A stretch of 64,000 bases of DNA, taken from positions 62,001 through 126,000 of the forward strand of contig DAIDHD010000003.1 in assembly GCA_027459765.1 (NCBI GenBank). Reading direction: 5' to 3'. Under the pieces are notes generated by a model. The model was not told where the DNA came from. It did not search any database and saw nothing but the letters and a program-made list of their open reading frames with translations. The DNA is from Gammaproteobacteria bacterium (GTDB taxonomy: Bacteria; Pseudomonadota; Gammaproteobacteria; Steroidobacterales; Steroidobacteraceae). Both the position numbers and the translations under genes were made by a program. The stretch's first letter is position 1. Every line of letters begins with the position of its first letter. Shown here one piece after another: positions 31,253 to 40,396 of the stretch.

Positions 31253-32208
31253 GCCGTCTGAAAGACGCCGAAATTCCGCAACCGCGCCTGCCGGGCGTCG
31301 AGCAAGGTGGTGATCGGTTGATTACAAAGTTCCTGTAAGTGCTTGGATATGCACTGTTTCAGGTTCTCCGCCATGGTCTCGGGATCACGATGAGCGCCGC
31401 CGAGCGGCTCCTTCAGGACCTCGTCCACCAGCCCGAGCTTCTTGAGGCGATCAGCGGTGCCGCCCATGGCGTCGGCGGCGATTTCCTTCTTGTCGGTGCT
31501 CTTCCAGAGGATCGAGGCACAACTCTCGGGCGAGATCACCGAGTAGACGCTGAATTGGAGCATGACCAGGCGGTCGCAGACGCCGATCGCGAGCGCGCCG
31601 CCGGAGCCACCCTCGCCGATCACCACGCTCAAGATGGGACAGGCGAGGCTCGACATCTCGAACAGGTTGCGGGCAATGGCCTCGCTCTGGCCGCGTTCCT
31701 CGGAACCGATGCCGGGGTACGCGCCCGGGGTGTCGATGAGGGTGACGATGGGCAGGCGGAAGCGCTCGGCGAGCCGCATGAGTCGCAGCGCCTTGCGATA
31801 CCCCTCCGGCTTCGGCATGCCGTAATTGCGCCGCATGCGCTCCTTGGTGTCGCGCCCCTTCTGCTGGCCGATCAGCATCACCGGCGTGCCGCCGATGCGC
31901 GCCAGCCCGCCGACGATGGCGAGGTCGTCGCCGTACATGCGGTCACCGTGCAATTCATGCCAGTCGGTGAAGATGGAAGCGATGTAATCGAGCGTATATG
32001 GACGCTGAGGATGTCTGGCTAACTGCGTGATTTGCCAGGGAGTCAGATTGGCAAAAATACTGGTGGTGAGCGCCCGGCTCTTGGCCTGCAGGCGCTTGAC
32101 CTCCTCGCTCAAGTTCACCGAGGCGTCGTTCCCCAGGAACTTGAGTTCTTCGATCTTCGCCTCGAGCTCCGCGATCGGTTGCTCGAACTCCAGAAAATTC
32201 ATCGCCAT
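31249..32208 (-). CDS. accA: acetyl-CoA carboxylase carboxyltransferase alpha subunit
   Basis: A 319-residue subunit that, with AccD, transfers the carboxyl group from carboxybiotin to acetyl-CoA in fatty acid synthesis. The N-terminus [17 protein letters not shown] and motifs [30 protein letters not shown] and [14 protein letters not shown] are all standard. The gene starts at ATG 32208, though the family start would be the second ATG two codons on (MNFLEF); GAGGAAA precedes. It overlaps the dnaE 3' end by ten bases, the same dnaE-accA order as in E. coli. Confidence 0.97.
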   Translation of the reverse strand: MAMNFLEFEQPIAELEAKIEELKFLGNDASVNLSEEVKRLQAKSRALTTSIFANLTPWQITQLARHPQRPYTLDYIASIFTDWHELHGDRMYGDDLAIVGGLARIGGTPVMLIGQQKGRDTKERMRRNYGMPKPEGYRKALRLMRLAERFRLPIVTLIDTPGAYPGIGSEERGQSEAIARNLFEMSSLACPILSVVIGEGGSGGALAIGVCDRLVMLQFSVYSVISPESCASILWKSTDKKEIAADAMGGTADRLKKLGLVDEVLKEPLGGAHRDPETMAENLKQCISKHLQELCNQPITTLLDARQARLRNFGVFQTA

Positions 32209-35200
32209 GAAGAGGTTTCCTCACCCCGTGAGTCAGACCGCGGACCATACACCAAATACCACCCTTCGCGCCCGACCACGGTGGTGAGGCGGTCGAGGAA
32301 CTCCCGCGTCGGCCGGATCGACCAGGCTTCGCCCAGCGTGAGCTTGCCGGCGTAGTCCCCGCGGGTGAGCAGCACGCTCACGCCGCAGCCGCCGCGCTGC
32401 TGCACGGGTTTGAGCAACGTTTCGAAGCGCGCCAGCCCCTGCGGGCCGTCGAAGTCGGCCGGCCAGCGCACCCAGAGGCGGCGCGCCTGGCGCTCGCGCG
32501 CCCGGTCGATGTCCTGCAGCGACTTCGCCTGCACGCGCCAGGCCTCGATGAAGTCGTCGTAGCGCAGCGTTCCCTCGACGAGCAGGATGGCGTCCTTGAC
32601 GATCAGGTCGCGGTACTGCTGGAAGGTCTCTTCGAACAGACTGACTTCTATGCGCGCGGTGCGGTCATCGAGGATCAGGATCACGCGATTCGGACGGCGC
32701 CGCACCTCGAGCACCAGACCCCCGACCGTGACCGGCTTGGGCGGCGCCCAGGCGCGCTCTCCCGGGGCCGCGGTCGGTTTCGGCCCGCCGGCGTCGACCA
32801 GACGGGTGCTCACCAGGAATTTCAGATCCGGCTCGTAGGGCGAGATCGGGTGTCCGGTCAGGAACAGACCCAGGGTCTCACGCTCGCCGGCGAGCCGCTG
32901 CGATTCGGTCCAGTCCGTCACCGGCGCGGCGGGCGCCGCCGCCGCCGCGGGTGCGAGCCCGAACAGGTCCACCTGGCCGACGCTCGAGGCGCGCGAGTTC
33001 TGCTCGCCGAGCTGCATGGCGCGGTCGAGCTCCGCCGTCAGCACGGCGCGGTTCGCGCCCACGCGATCGAGGCTCCCCGACTTGATGAGCGCCTCGAACA
33101 CGCGCCGGTTGAGGCGCGACAGGTCCACCCGCCGGCACAGATCGGCGAGGCTCGAGTACGGTCCGTGCGCATCGCGCTCGACGACGATGGCCTCCACGGC
33201 CGAAGCGCCCACACCCTTGATGGCCCCGAGCCCATAGCGGATCGCGTCGGCTCCGGCCACCTTGAAGGCGTATGCCGACTCGTTCACGTCCGGCGGATGC
33301 ACGGTGAGCCCCATGCTCACGCACTCGTCGATGAGCGTGACCACCTTGTCGGTCTTGTCCATGTCGGCCGACAGCACCGCGGCCATGTAGGCCGCCGGGT
33401 GATGCGCCTTGAGCCAGGCGGTCTGATAGGACAGCAGCGCGTAGGCGGCCGAGTGCGACTTGTTGAAGCCGTAGCCCGCGAACTTCTCCATCAAATCGAA
33501 GATGTGCGTGGCTTGCGCCTCGGAGACCCCGCGCGCCACCGCGCCGCTCACGAAGACCGAGCGCTGCTTGGCCATCTCCTCGGGCTTCTTCTTGCCCATC
33601 GCGCGGCGCAGCAGGTCGGCGCCGCCGAGCGTGTAGCCGGCGAGGATCTGCGCGATCTGCATCACCTGTTCCTGGTACAGGATGACGCCGTAGGTGGACT
33701 CGAGCGAGGGCTTCAAGTCCGGATGCAGGTAGTCGATCGCGGCGCCGCTCTTGTCGTGCTTGCGCGCGATGAAGTCGTCGACCATGCCCGACTGCAGCGG
33801 GCCGGGACGGAACAGCGCCACCAGCGCGACGATGTCCTCGAAGCGGTCGGGCTGGAGGCGCCGGATGAGGTCCTTCATGCCGCGCGATTCGAGCTGGAAC
33901 ACCGCCGTCGTGCGCGTGCTCTTCAGGAGCTGATAGGTCGCCTGGTCGTCCATCGGCAGCGAACCGATGTCGATCGGCGGCTCGCCCTGCGCCGCACGGG
34001 CGGCGTTCACGTCGCGCATCGCCCAGTCGATCACGGTGAGCGTGCGCAGGCCGAGGAAGTCGAACTTCACCAGGCCCGCCGCCTCGACGTCGTCCTTGTC
34101 GAACTGCGTCACCGGCGCCCCGCCGCCGGCTTCGCAATACAGCGGCGTGAAGTCGGTGAGCACCGAGGGCGCGATCACCACTCCGCCGGCGTGCGTGCCG
34201 GCGTTGCGGGCGAGCCCCTCGAGCGAACGCGCGAGGTCGATCAACTCGCGCACGTCCGCGTCCTCGGCGTACAGGCGCTTCAGCTCCTCTTCGTCGGCGA
34301 GCGCCTTGTCGAGCGTGATGCCGATCTCGAACGGGATGAGCTTCGCGATCTTGTCGACGTAGCCGTAGTTGTGGCCGAGCACGCGGCCCACGTCGCGTAC
34401 CACCGCCTTCGCGGCCAGCGTGCCGTAGGTGATGATCTGCGAGACGCGCTCGCGCCCGTACTTGCCGGCCACGTACTCGATGACCCGATCGCGGCCCTCC
34501 ATGCAGAAATCGACGTCGAAGTCGGGCATCGAGACGCGTTCGGGATTCAGGAAGCGCTCGAACAGCAGGTCGTGTTCGATCGGGTCCAGGTCGGTGATGC
34601 CGAGCGCGAAGGCGACCAGCGAGCCCGCGCCCGAGCCGCGGCCGGGCCCGACGGGCACGCCGTTGCCGCGCGCCCAGCGGATGAAGTCGGCGACGATGAG
34701 GAAGTAGCCGGCGAAGCCCATGCTGCAGATCACCGACAGCTCCATGTCGAGGCGCCGGGCGTAGCCGGCTTCATCCGGGCGCGCGCCGGCGCGCGCCTCG
34801 ATGGTGTCGAGACGCGCGGCGAGACCGCGCTGCGACTCGGTGCGCAGGAACTCCTCCGTGCTGCTGCCGGGCGGCACCGGATAGGCGGGCAGCATGGGCG
34901 CGCCGAGCTTGATCTCCAGCGAACAGCGCTTGGCTATTTCGACGCTGTTGTCGAGCAGCTCAGGCGCGTCGGCGAACAGCGCCGCCATCTCGGCGGGCGA
35001 CTTGAGGTATTGCTCCTCGCTGTAGCGGCGCGGCCGGCTCGGATCGGCGAGCAACGCGCCGTCGTGGATGCACACCCGCGCCTCGTGCGCCTCGAACTCC
35101 TGGCGGGTGAGGAAGCGCACGTCGTTGGTCGCCACCGCCGGCGCGCCGCAACGCGCGGCGAGGTCGAGCGCGGCCTCCTCGTAGGCCTGCTCGCCGTCGC

Positions 35201-35723
35201 GTCCGGTGCGCATGACCTCGAGGTAGAAGCGATCGCCGCAGAGGGATTGCCAGCGCTCCACGCAACGGCGCGCCTCCTCCTCCCGGCCACGGGCCACGGC
35301 GCGACCGACGTCTCCCTCCGGACCACCGGACAGCACCACCAGTCCGTCGAGGGCATCGGCGCTCAGCCAGGCACGCTCGAACATCGGCGGCCCCGCGTTC
35401 TGTCCCTCGAGATAGGCGCGCGTGACCAGCTGGGTGAGCCGCCGATAGCCGGAGAGGTTCTGGCACAGCAGCACCACGCGCACGGCGCCGGTGCGCTCGC
35501 CGGGCTCGCGCACCCAGGCGTCGACGCCGATCAAGGGCTTGACGCCGGCGGCCTGAGCCTCTTTGTAGAACTTCACCATCGCGAACAGATTGCTCTGGTC
35601 GGTGAGCGCCACCGCCGGCATGCCGGCCGCAGCCGTCGCCGCCATCAATTCCGGCACCCGTACGATGCCGTCCACCAGCGAGTACTCGGTGTGCAGGCGC
35701 AGGTGGACGAACCCGACGCTCAC
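32199..35723 (-). CDS. dnaE: DNA polymerase III alpha subunit
   Basis: A 1174-residue replicative polymerase (C-family). The PHP domain opens [15 protein letters not shown]. The palm carries [13 protein letters not shown] and the catalytic acidic triad [14 protein letters not shown]. Fingers and helix-hairpin-helix regions follow, then an OB domain ([17 protein letters not shown]). GTG 35723 is chosen because it overlaps the rnhB stop as GTGA and yields the conserved N-terminus; a frame open to 35789 lies inside rnhB. Length matches E. coli DnaE. Confidence 0.97.
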   Translation of the reverse strand: MSVGFVHLRLHTEYSLVDGIVRVPELMAATAAAGMPAVALTDQSNLFAMVKFYKEAQAAGVKPLIGVDAWVREPGERTGAVRVVLLCQNLSGYRRLTQLVTRAYLEGQNAGPPMFERAWLSADALDGLVVLSGGPEGDVGRAVARGREEEARRCVERWQSLCGDRFYLEVMRTGRDGEQAYEEAALDLAARCGAPAVATNDVRFLTRQEFEAHEARVCIHDGALLADPSRPRRYSEEQYLKSPAEMAALFADAPELLDNSVEIAKRCSLEIKLGAPMLPAYPVPPGSSTEEFLRTESQRGLAARLDTIEARAGARPDEAGYARRLDMELSVICSMGFAGYFLIVADFIRWARGNGVPVGPGRGSGAGSLVAFALGITDLDPIEHDLLFERFLNPERVSMPDFDVDFCMEGRDRVIEYVAGKYGRERVSQIITYGTLAAKAVVRDVGRVLGHNYGYVDKIAKLIPFEIGITLDKALADEEELKRLYAEDADVRELIDLARSLEGLARNAGTHAGGVVIAPSVLTDFTPLYCEAGGGAPVTQFDKDDVEAAGLVKFDFLGLRTLTVIDWAMRDVNAARAAQGEPPIDIGSLPMDDQATYQLLKSTRTTAVFQLESRGMKDLIRRLQPDRFEDIVALVALFRPGPLQSGMVDDFIARKHDKSGAAIDYLHPDLKPSLESTYGVILYQEQVMQIAQILAGYTLGGADLLRRAMGKKKPEEMAKQRSVFVSGAVARGVSEAQATHIFDLMEKFAGYGFNKSHSAAYALLSYQTAWLKAHHPAAYMAAVLSADMDKTDKVVTLIDECVSMGLTVHPPDVNESAYAFKVAGADAIRYGLGAIKGVGASAVEAIVVERDAHGPYSSLADLCRRVDLSRLNRRVFEALIKSGSLDRVGANRAVLTAELDRAMQLGEQNSRASSVGQVDLFGLAPAAAAAPAAPVTDWTESQRLAGERETLGLFLTGHPISPYEPDLKFLVSTRLVDAGGPKPTAAPGERAWAPPKPVTVGGLVLEVRRRPNRVILILDDRTARIEVSLFEETFQQYRDLIVKDAILLVEGTLRYDDFIEAWRVQAKSLQDIDRARERQARRLWVRWPADFDGPQGLARFETLLKPVQQRGGCGVSVLLTRGDYAGKLTLGEAWSIRPTREFLDRLTTVVGREGWYLVYGPRSDSRGEETSSWR

Positions 35724-36325
35724 GTCCCCGCCTCCAGGCGGGCGCGCGCGGCGGCGACCGGCGCGAAGCTCAGGCGGTGCAGCGGGCACGGCCCGTGGCG
35801 CGCCAGCCGTTCCAGGTGCTGCACGGTGCCGTAGCCCTTGTGCGCGTCGAAGGCGTATTGCGGATAGCGCGAGTGCGCGCTCCGCATGTACTCGTCGCGG
35901 GCGGTCTTGGCGACGATCGAGGCGGCGCCGATGGCGATGTCGTTCGCGTCGCCACGCACCAGCGCGCGCGCCTCGGTCACGCCCGGCAGACCGGCGAGAC
36001 TCGGCAACAGGTGGCCGTCGACCAGCAGTCGCGACGGCGGGTGCGGCAGGGCGAGCACGGCACGGCGCATGGCGAGAAAGGTGGCGCGCAGGATGTCGAG
36101 AGCGTCGATTTCACGGGGATCGGCCCAGCCCACCCCGACCGCCAGGGCCTGGCCGCGGATCAGGGCCGCGAGCCTGTGGCGCTCGCGCGCCGCAAGCCGC
36201 TTGGAGTCCGCGATGCCGGACACCGGCCGGCGCGCGTCGAGGATCACGGCGGCCGCGACCACCGGCCCGGCGAGCGGCCCGCGGCCGGCCTCGTCGACGC
36301 CGGCCACCCGCTCCTGCCCGCTCAT
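35720..36325 (-). CDS. rnhB: ribonuclease HII
   Basis: A 201-residue endonuclease that removes ribonucleotides from RNA/DNA hybrids and misincorporated rNMPs. Catalytic residues lie in AGVDEAGRGPLAGPV (D11, E12) and LLVDGHLLPSL; SIVAKTARDEYM and YPQYAFDAHKGYGT complete the signature. ATG 36325 overlaps the lpxB stop (ATGA), and its own stop overlaps dnaE. The lpxB-rnhB link is common in proteobacteria. Confidence 0.96.
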   Translation of the reverse strand: MSGQERVAGVDEAGRGPLAGPVVAAAVILDARRPVSGIADSKRLAARERHRLAALIRGQALAVGVGWADPREIDALDILRATFLAMRRAVLALPHPPSRLLVDGHLLPSLAGLPGVTEARALVRGDANDIAIGAASIVAKTARDEYMRSAHSRYPQYAFDAHKGYGTVQHLERLARHGPCPLHRLSFAPVAAARARLEAGT

Positions 36326-37512
36326 GCGGATGCGTCCCCGACCGCGCGCCGCGCTGCGCGCCGCGTCGCGAGCCGCTCCAGGATGGCGCCCGCCGCGCGT
36401 CCTCCGGCGCCCTGGCGCAGATCCGCGTGGATGCGCGCGAACTCCCGCTCGAGCTGCGCTCGGCGCGCGTCGTCGTCCAGCCACATCAAGAGCTCCGCTC
36501 CGATCGACTCGGGGACTATCGCCTCCTGAAAATACTCGCCGACCACGCGCCGGTCCGCAAGTAGATTGGGCTGGGAGAAGAAGCGCACCTTGACGAGTCC
36601 CAATCGCCGCAGCAGCCACACGGTCAGCGCCCCGAGGCGGTAGACCACCACCATGGGCCGGTTGCACAGCGCCGCCTCCAGGCTCGCGGTGCCGGAGGCC
36701 ACCAGGGCGACGTCGGCGGCGATCAGCGCGGTCTGCGCGCCGCCGTCGAGCAGCCGCACCGGCACGTCCGGAGCGTCGCGCGCGAGCACCGCCGCGAACA
36801 GCTCGCGCACCGCCGGCGTGGCCATCGGCGCGACGAATTCGAGTCCCGGGCGCACGTGCGCCAGCCAGCGCACCACCGCCGCGAAATCCGGCGCGAGCCG
36901 GGTCACCTCGCCGCGCCGGCTGCCGGGAAGCAGCGCGACCAGCGGCCGGCGCGGATCCAGCGCGAGCGCGGCGCGCGCGGCGGCGCGATCCGGATGCATG
37001 GGCACGGCGTCGGCGAGCGGGTGGCCCACGAACTCGGCCGGCACGCCGGCGCCGTCGTAGAAGCGCTTCTCGAACGGCAGCAGACACAGCACCAGATCCA
37101 CCGATTCGTGAATGCGGTGCACGCGCCCCTGCCGCCAGGCCCACACCTGGGGGCTCACGTACTGCACGGTGGGGATGCCCGCGGCCCGCAGGTCGCGAGC
37201 GAGGCGCAGATTGAACTCCGGGGAGTCGATGCCGACGAACACGTCCGGTGCGGCGGCGAGGAAGCGCGCGCGCACCCGTGCGCGCAACGCGAGCAGCCGC
37301 GGCAGATCGCGCAGGATCTCGAACAGCCCCATGACCGCGAGCGACTCGGACGGCTCCCAGGCGGTGCAGCCGGCGGCCACCATCTTCGGCCCCGCGACCC
37401 CGAAGAACTCGGCGTCCGGCACCCGCGCGCGCAACGCGCGGATGAGGTCGGCGCCGAGCGTGTCGCCGGACGCCTCGCCCGCCACGAGCCCGACCCGCAA
37501 CGGTGCCGTCAT
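36322..37512 (-). CDS. lpxB: lipid-A-disaccharide synthase
   Basis: A 396-residue peripheral membrane glycosyltransferase joining UDP-diacylglucosamine and lipid X to form the lipid A disaccharide. The LpxB opening VGLVAGEASGDTLGADLI and motifs FVGIDSPEFN, YVSPQVWAWR, LLPGSRRGEV and VASGTASLEAALCNRPMV are all present. ATG 37512 is the conserved start, four bases downstream of the lpxA stop. Last of the lpx genes in the lpxD-fabZ-lpxA-lpxB order. Confidence 0.97.
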   Translation of the reverse strand: MTAPLRVGLVAGEASGDTLGADLIRALRARVPDAEFFGVAGPKMVAAGCTAWEPSESLAVMGLFEILRDLPRLLALRARVRARFLAAAPDVFVGIDSPEFNLRLARDLRAAGIPTVQYVSPQVWAWRQGRVHRIHESVDLVLCLLPFEKRFYDGAGVPAEFVGHPLADAVPMHPDRAAARAALALDPRRPLVALLPGSRRGEVTRLAPDFAAVVRWLAHVRPGLEFVAPMATPAVRELFAAVLARDAPDVPVRLLDGGAQTALIAADVALVASGTASLEAALCNRPMVVVYRLGALTVWLLRRLGLVKVRFFSQPNLLADRRVVGEYFQEAIVPESIGAELLMWLDDDARRAQLEREFARIHADLRQGAGGRAAGAILERLATRRAARRAVGDASA

Positions 37513-37516
37513 GAGA

Positions 37517-38287
37517 TCAGCGCACGATGCTGCGCGAGCTCGACCTGATGAACTCGACGAAGGGCAGGATCTCCGCCGCCTCACGGGCGGCCTCGTCCAG
37601 CCGCGCGAGGGCTTCTTCGAGCTTCAGTCCCGAGCGGTACAGCACACGGTAGGCACGGCGGATGTTCTGGATCTGCTCGGGCGTGAATCCGCGGCGCTTG
37701 AGCCCCTCCGAGTTCACGCTGTGCGGCTCGGCCGGCTGGCCGACGGCCATCACGTAGGGAGGCACGTCGCGGGTCACCGCCGCATTGTTGGCGAGAAAGG
37801 CATGCGCGCCGACCTTGGTGAACTGGTGCACCGCCGACAGCCCGCCCATGATCACCCAGTCGCCGAGCTCGACGTGGCCGCCCAGGGTGGCGAGATTGGA
37901 CATCACGATCTTGTCGCCGAGGCGGCAGTCGTGGGCCACGTGCGAATACGCCATCAACAGATTGTCGTTGCCGATCACGGTCACACCGCGATCGTGGGTC
38001 GTGCCGCGGTTGACCGTGACGCACTCGCGGAAGACGTTGCGATCGCCGATCTCGAGACGCGTCGGCTCGCCCTTGTACTTCTTGTCCTGCGGCGCGTCGC
38101 CCAGCGATGCGAACTGGAACACCTTGTTGCCGGCGCCGATGCGGGTCGGCCCATTGATGACCACGTGCGGCCCGATCCACGTGCCCGGGCCGATCACGAC
38201 GTCCGGTCCGATCACGCTGTAGGGGCCGATCTCTACGTCGTCCGCGATCTCGGCTCGCGGCGACACGATCGCTCGCGGATCGATCAT
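37517..38287 (-). CDS. lpxA: UDP-N-acetylglucosamine acyltransferase
   Basis: A 256-residue left-handed beta-helix enzyme, first step of lipid A synthesis, transferring 3-hydroxyacyl from ACP to UDP-GlcNAc. Hexapeptide repeats run from residue 4 to about 190. The catalytic His region [13 protein letters not shown] and the conserved [20 protein letters not shown] are present, with a C-terminal helical domain. ATG 38287 overlaps the fabZ stop (ATGA). Confidence 0.97.
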   Translation of the reverse strand: MIDPRAIVSPRAEIADDVEIGPYSVIGPDVVIGPGTWIGPHVVINGPTRIGAGNKVFQFASLGDAPQDKKYKGEPTRLEIGDRNVFRECVTVNRGTTHDRGVTVIGNDNLLMAYSHVAHDCRLGDKIVMSNLATLGGHVELGDWVIMGGLSAVHQFTKVGAHAFLANNAAVTRDVPPYVMAVGQPAEPHSVNSEGLKRRGFTPEQIQNIRRAYRVLYRSGLKLEEALARLDEAAREAAEILPFVEFIRSSSRSIVR

Positions 38288-38757
38288 CCGCGCTCCTTCG
38301 CGGGCGCCTTGGTCTCCGGCGCCACCATGAGATCGGCCGAGGCCGCGACCTGGCCGTCCACCTCGGCCACGCCGGAGAACTTCCATATCCCCTTCAGTGC
38401 GCGCGTGAGCGTCACCTTGAGGTGCAACTGGTCACCGGGTTCCACCGGCCGGCGAAAGCGCGCGTTGTCGATGGCGACGAAATAGAAACGGGTGTCCTGG
38501 TCCGGCACGACGCCCGCGGTCGTGAAGGCGAGGATGCCGCTCGCCTGCGCGAGCGCCTCGATGATCATCACGCCCGGCATCACCGGACGATGCGGGAAGT
38601 GCCCGGGGAAGAACGGCTCGTTGACGGTGACGTTCTTGAGCGCGTGCACGAATTTGCCGGGCTCGCAGTCGAGCACCCGGTCGACCAGCAGGAACGGATA
38701 GCGATGCGGCAACAGCCGCATGATCGCCTCGATGTCCATACGCATCGACTCCGTCAT
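38284..38757 (-). CDS. fabZ: 3-hydroxyacyl-ACP dehydratase FabZ
   Basis: A 157-residue hot-dog-fold enzyme that dehydrates 3-hydroxyacyl-ACP in fatty acid elongation, competing with LpxA/LpxD for the same substrate. [14 protein letters not shown] and the catalytic His in [14 protein letters not shown] followed by Glu in MIIEALAQ are conserved. The N-terminus could start at the first Met or six codons later ([10 protein letters not shown]). It overlaps lpxD and lpxA by four bases each. Confidence 0.97.
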   Translation of the reverse strand: MTESMRMDIEAIMRLLPHRYPFLLVDRVLDCEPGKFVHALKNVTVNEPFFPGHFPHRPVMPGVMIIEALAQASGILAFTTAGVVPDQDTRFYFVAIDNARFRRPVEPGDQLHLKVTLTRALKGIWKFSGVAEVDGQVAASADLMVAPETKAPAKERG

Positions 38758-39752
38758 CGTCTCTCCTTATCTGCGAATCTGCGCAAGTGCGCGACCATGC
38801 GCCGCCAGGCGCGCGTTTCAACCGCCGGCATGCCGCTCGAATAGCTCCCCGGCTCGCGGATCGAGGCGCTCACCAGAGTCATGCCCGTGACGACCACGTC
38901 GTCGGCAATCGTCAGGTGGCCCGCGAAACCCACCATTCCCCCGATCAGGCAGCGCCGCCCGATGCGCGTGCTGCCGGAGATGCCGGTACAGGCCGCGATC
39001 GCCGTGTGCGCGCCGATGGACACGTTGTGTCCCACCTGAATCTGGTTGTCGAGCTTGACGCCGTCCTCGATCACGGTGTCGTCGATGGCACCGCGGTCGA
39101 CGGTGGTGTTGGCGCCGATCTCGACGTCGTCACCGATGGTCACGCCGCCCACCTGGGGCACCTTGATCCAGCCGCCGGACCCCGGCGCGAAGCCGAAACC
39201 GTCGGCGCCGAGCACCGCCCCCGCGTGCACTATACAGCGGCGGCCGATGCGCACCCCGTCATAGACGGCGACGCGGGGCCCGAGGCGGGTGCCTTCGCCG
39301 ATTCGGGCCGCCCCGACCACGCAGCCGGGGCCCACCAGCACGTGCGCCTCGATCTCGGCGCCCGACTCGATCACCGCGCCGGCGCCGACGGTGGCGCTCG
39401 GCGCGACCCGCGCCCCCGCGGCCACCACCGCGGAGGGGTGCACGCCGGGCACGGCGGCCGGCGTGGGATACAGGAGCGTGGCGATCCGGGCGTAGACGCC
39501 GTACGGGTCCCGGGTGACGAGCGCCGCGCCCGGACAGGCCGGGGCATCCTCCGCCGTCACCAGCACCGCCGTGGCCCGCGTCTCAGGCAAGCCGCGCCGA
39601 TAGCGGGAATTGGCGAGGAAGGCCAAGTCGCCGTCGCCGGCGTGCGCCAGGGTCGCCACCCGGCGCACCCGCAGCTGCGGGTCGCCACGCAGTTCGACCC
39701 CGAACCGGAGCGCAAGCTCGCCTAGGCTGAAGTCCCCGGGCAAGAGACCCAA
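38754..39752 (-). CDS. lpxD: UDP-3-O-(3-hydroxyacyl)glucosamine N-acyltransferase
   Basis: A 332-residue beta-helix acyltransferase, third step of lipid A synthesis. The N-terminal uridine-binding domain (residues 1-100, [15 protein letters not shown]) precedes hexapeptide repeats and the catalytic His in [11 protein letters not shown]. The conserved GADGFGFAP occurs near residue 180. The start is TTG 39752, or the TTG three codons later, because no ATG or GTG precedes the conserved DFSLGELA. Located between skp and fabZ as usual. Confidence 0.95.
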   Translation of the reverse strand: MGLLPGDFSLGELALRFGVELRGDPQLRVRRVATLAHAGDGDLAFLANSRYRRGLPETRATAVLVTAEDAPACPGAALVTRDPYGVYARIATLLYPTPAAVPGVHPSAVVAAGARVAPSATVGAGAVIESGAEIEAHVLVGPGCVVGAARIGEGTRLGPRVAVYDGVRIGRRCIVHAGAVLGADGFGFAPGSGGWIKVPQVGGVTIGDDVEIGANTTVDRGAIDDTVIEDGVKLDNQIQVGHNVSIGAHTAIAACTGISGSTRIGRRCLIGGMVGFAGHLTIADDVVVTGMTLVSASIREPGSYSSGMPAVETRAWRRMVAHLRRFADKERR

Positions 39753-39786
39753 GTCCCCGATCGACGCGCGGCGGCCGCGACCGCGA

Positions 39787-40362
39787 TCACTTGCCGGACG
39801 GCTTGCCCGCCGGCGCGCTCGCGGGCGCCGGAGCGGCGGGCAGCGTGGTCGGCTTGGTGGCGAGCACGCCGAGCACCTGCGAGGTGATGTCGAGCGGCGC
39901 CTTGGCGAAGAACACGCCCTCGCCGAGCACGATGTCGTAGCCCTGCGCGGCGGCGTAGCTCTGGATTTCCTGAACGAGGAAGCGCTGCACCTTGCCGAGC
40001 TCTTCGTTGCGGCGGGTGGAGGCGTCGTCCTGGAACTCGCTCGCCTTGCGCGAGAACTCGCGCTGCTGGTCGCGCAGCGTCTTCTCCGCCTTGGTGCGGT
40101 CCGCCTCGGCCATCACCGCCCCTTCCTTCTGCAGCTTGTCTTCCCTCGCCTTCAGATCGTTCTGCATCGTGACCAGCTCGCGCCGGCGGGGCGCGAACTC
40201 GTTCTCCAGACCCTGCATGGCGGCCTTGGTCTGCGGCGCCTCCTCGAGCAGGCGCTGGAAGTTCACCACGCCCATCTTGGTCTCGGCGCTGGCTTGCGCG
40301 CTCAGGGCGAGGGCGCCCAGGAAAACGGCGAGCAACGGCAGAGTGCGATTGAAAGTCGACAT
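39787..40362 (-). CDS. skp: periplasmic outer-membrane-protein chaperone Skp/OmpH
   Basis: A 191-residue exported chaperone with a clear signal peptide (cleavage near residue 26, SAQASA). Mature part begins KMGVVNFQRLLEEAPQ and continues as long charged alpha-helices (about residues 45-120), the tentacles that hold unfolded outer-membrane proteins. An Ala/Pro-rich tail ends the protein. It sits downstream of bamA and upstream of lpxD, the standard order. Trimer formation is known for the family. Confidence 0.93.
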   Translation of the reverse strand: MSTFNRTLPLLAVFLGALALSAQASAETKMGVVNFQRLLEEAPQTKAAMQGLENEFAPRRRELVTMQNDLKAREDKLQKEGAVMAEADRTKAEKTLRDQQREFSRKASEFQDDASTRRNEELGKVQRFLVQEIQSYAAAQGYDIVLGEGVFFAKAPLDITSQVLGVLATKPTTLPAAPAPASAPAGKPSGK

Positions 40363-40396
40363 GTTGGTATCTCGAACCTCGAAAGTCAGTGGACGG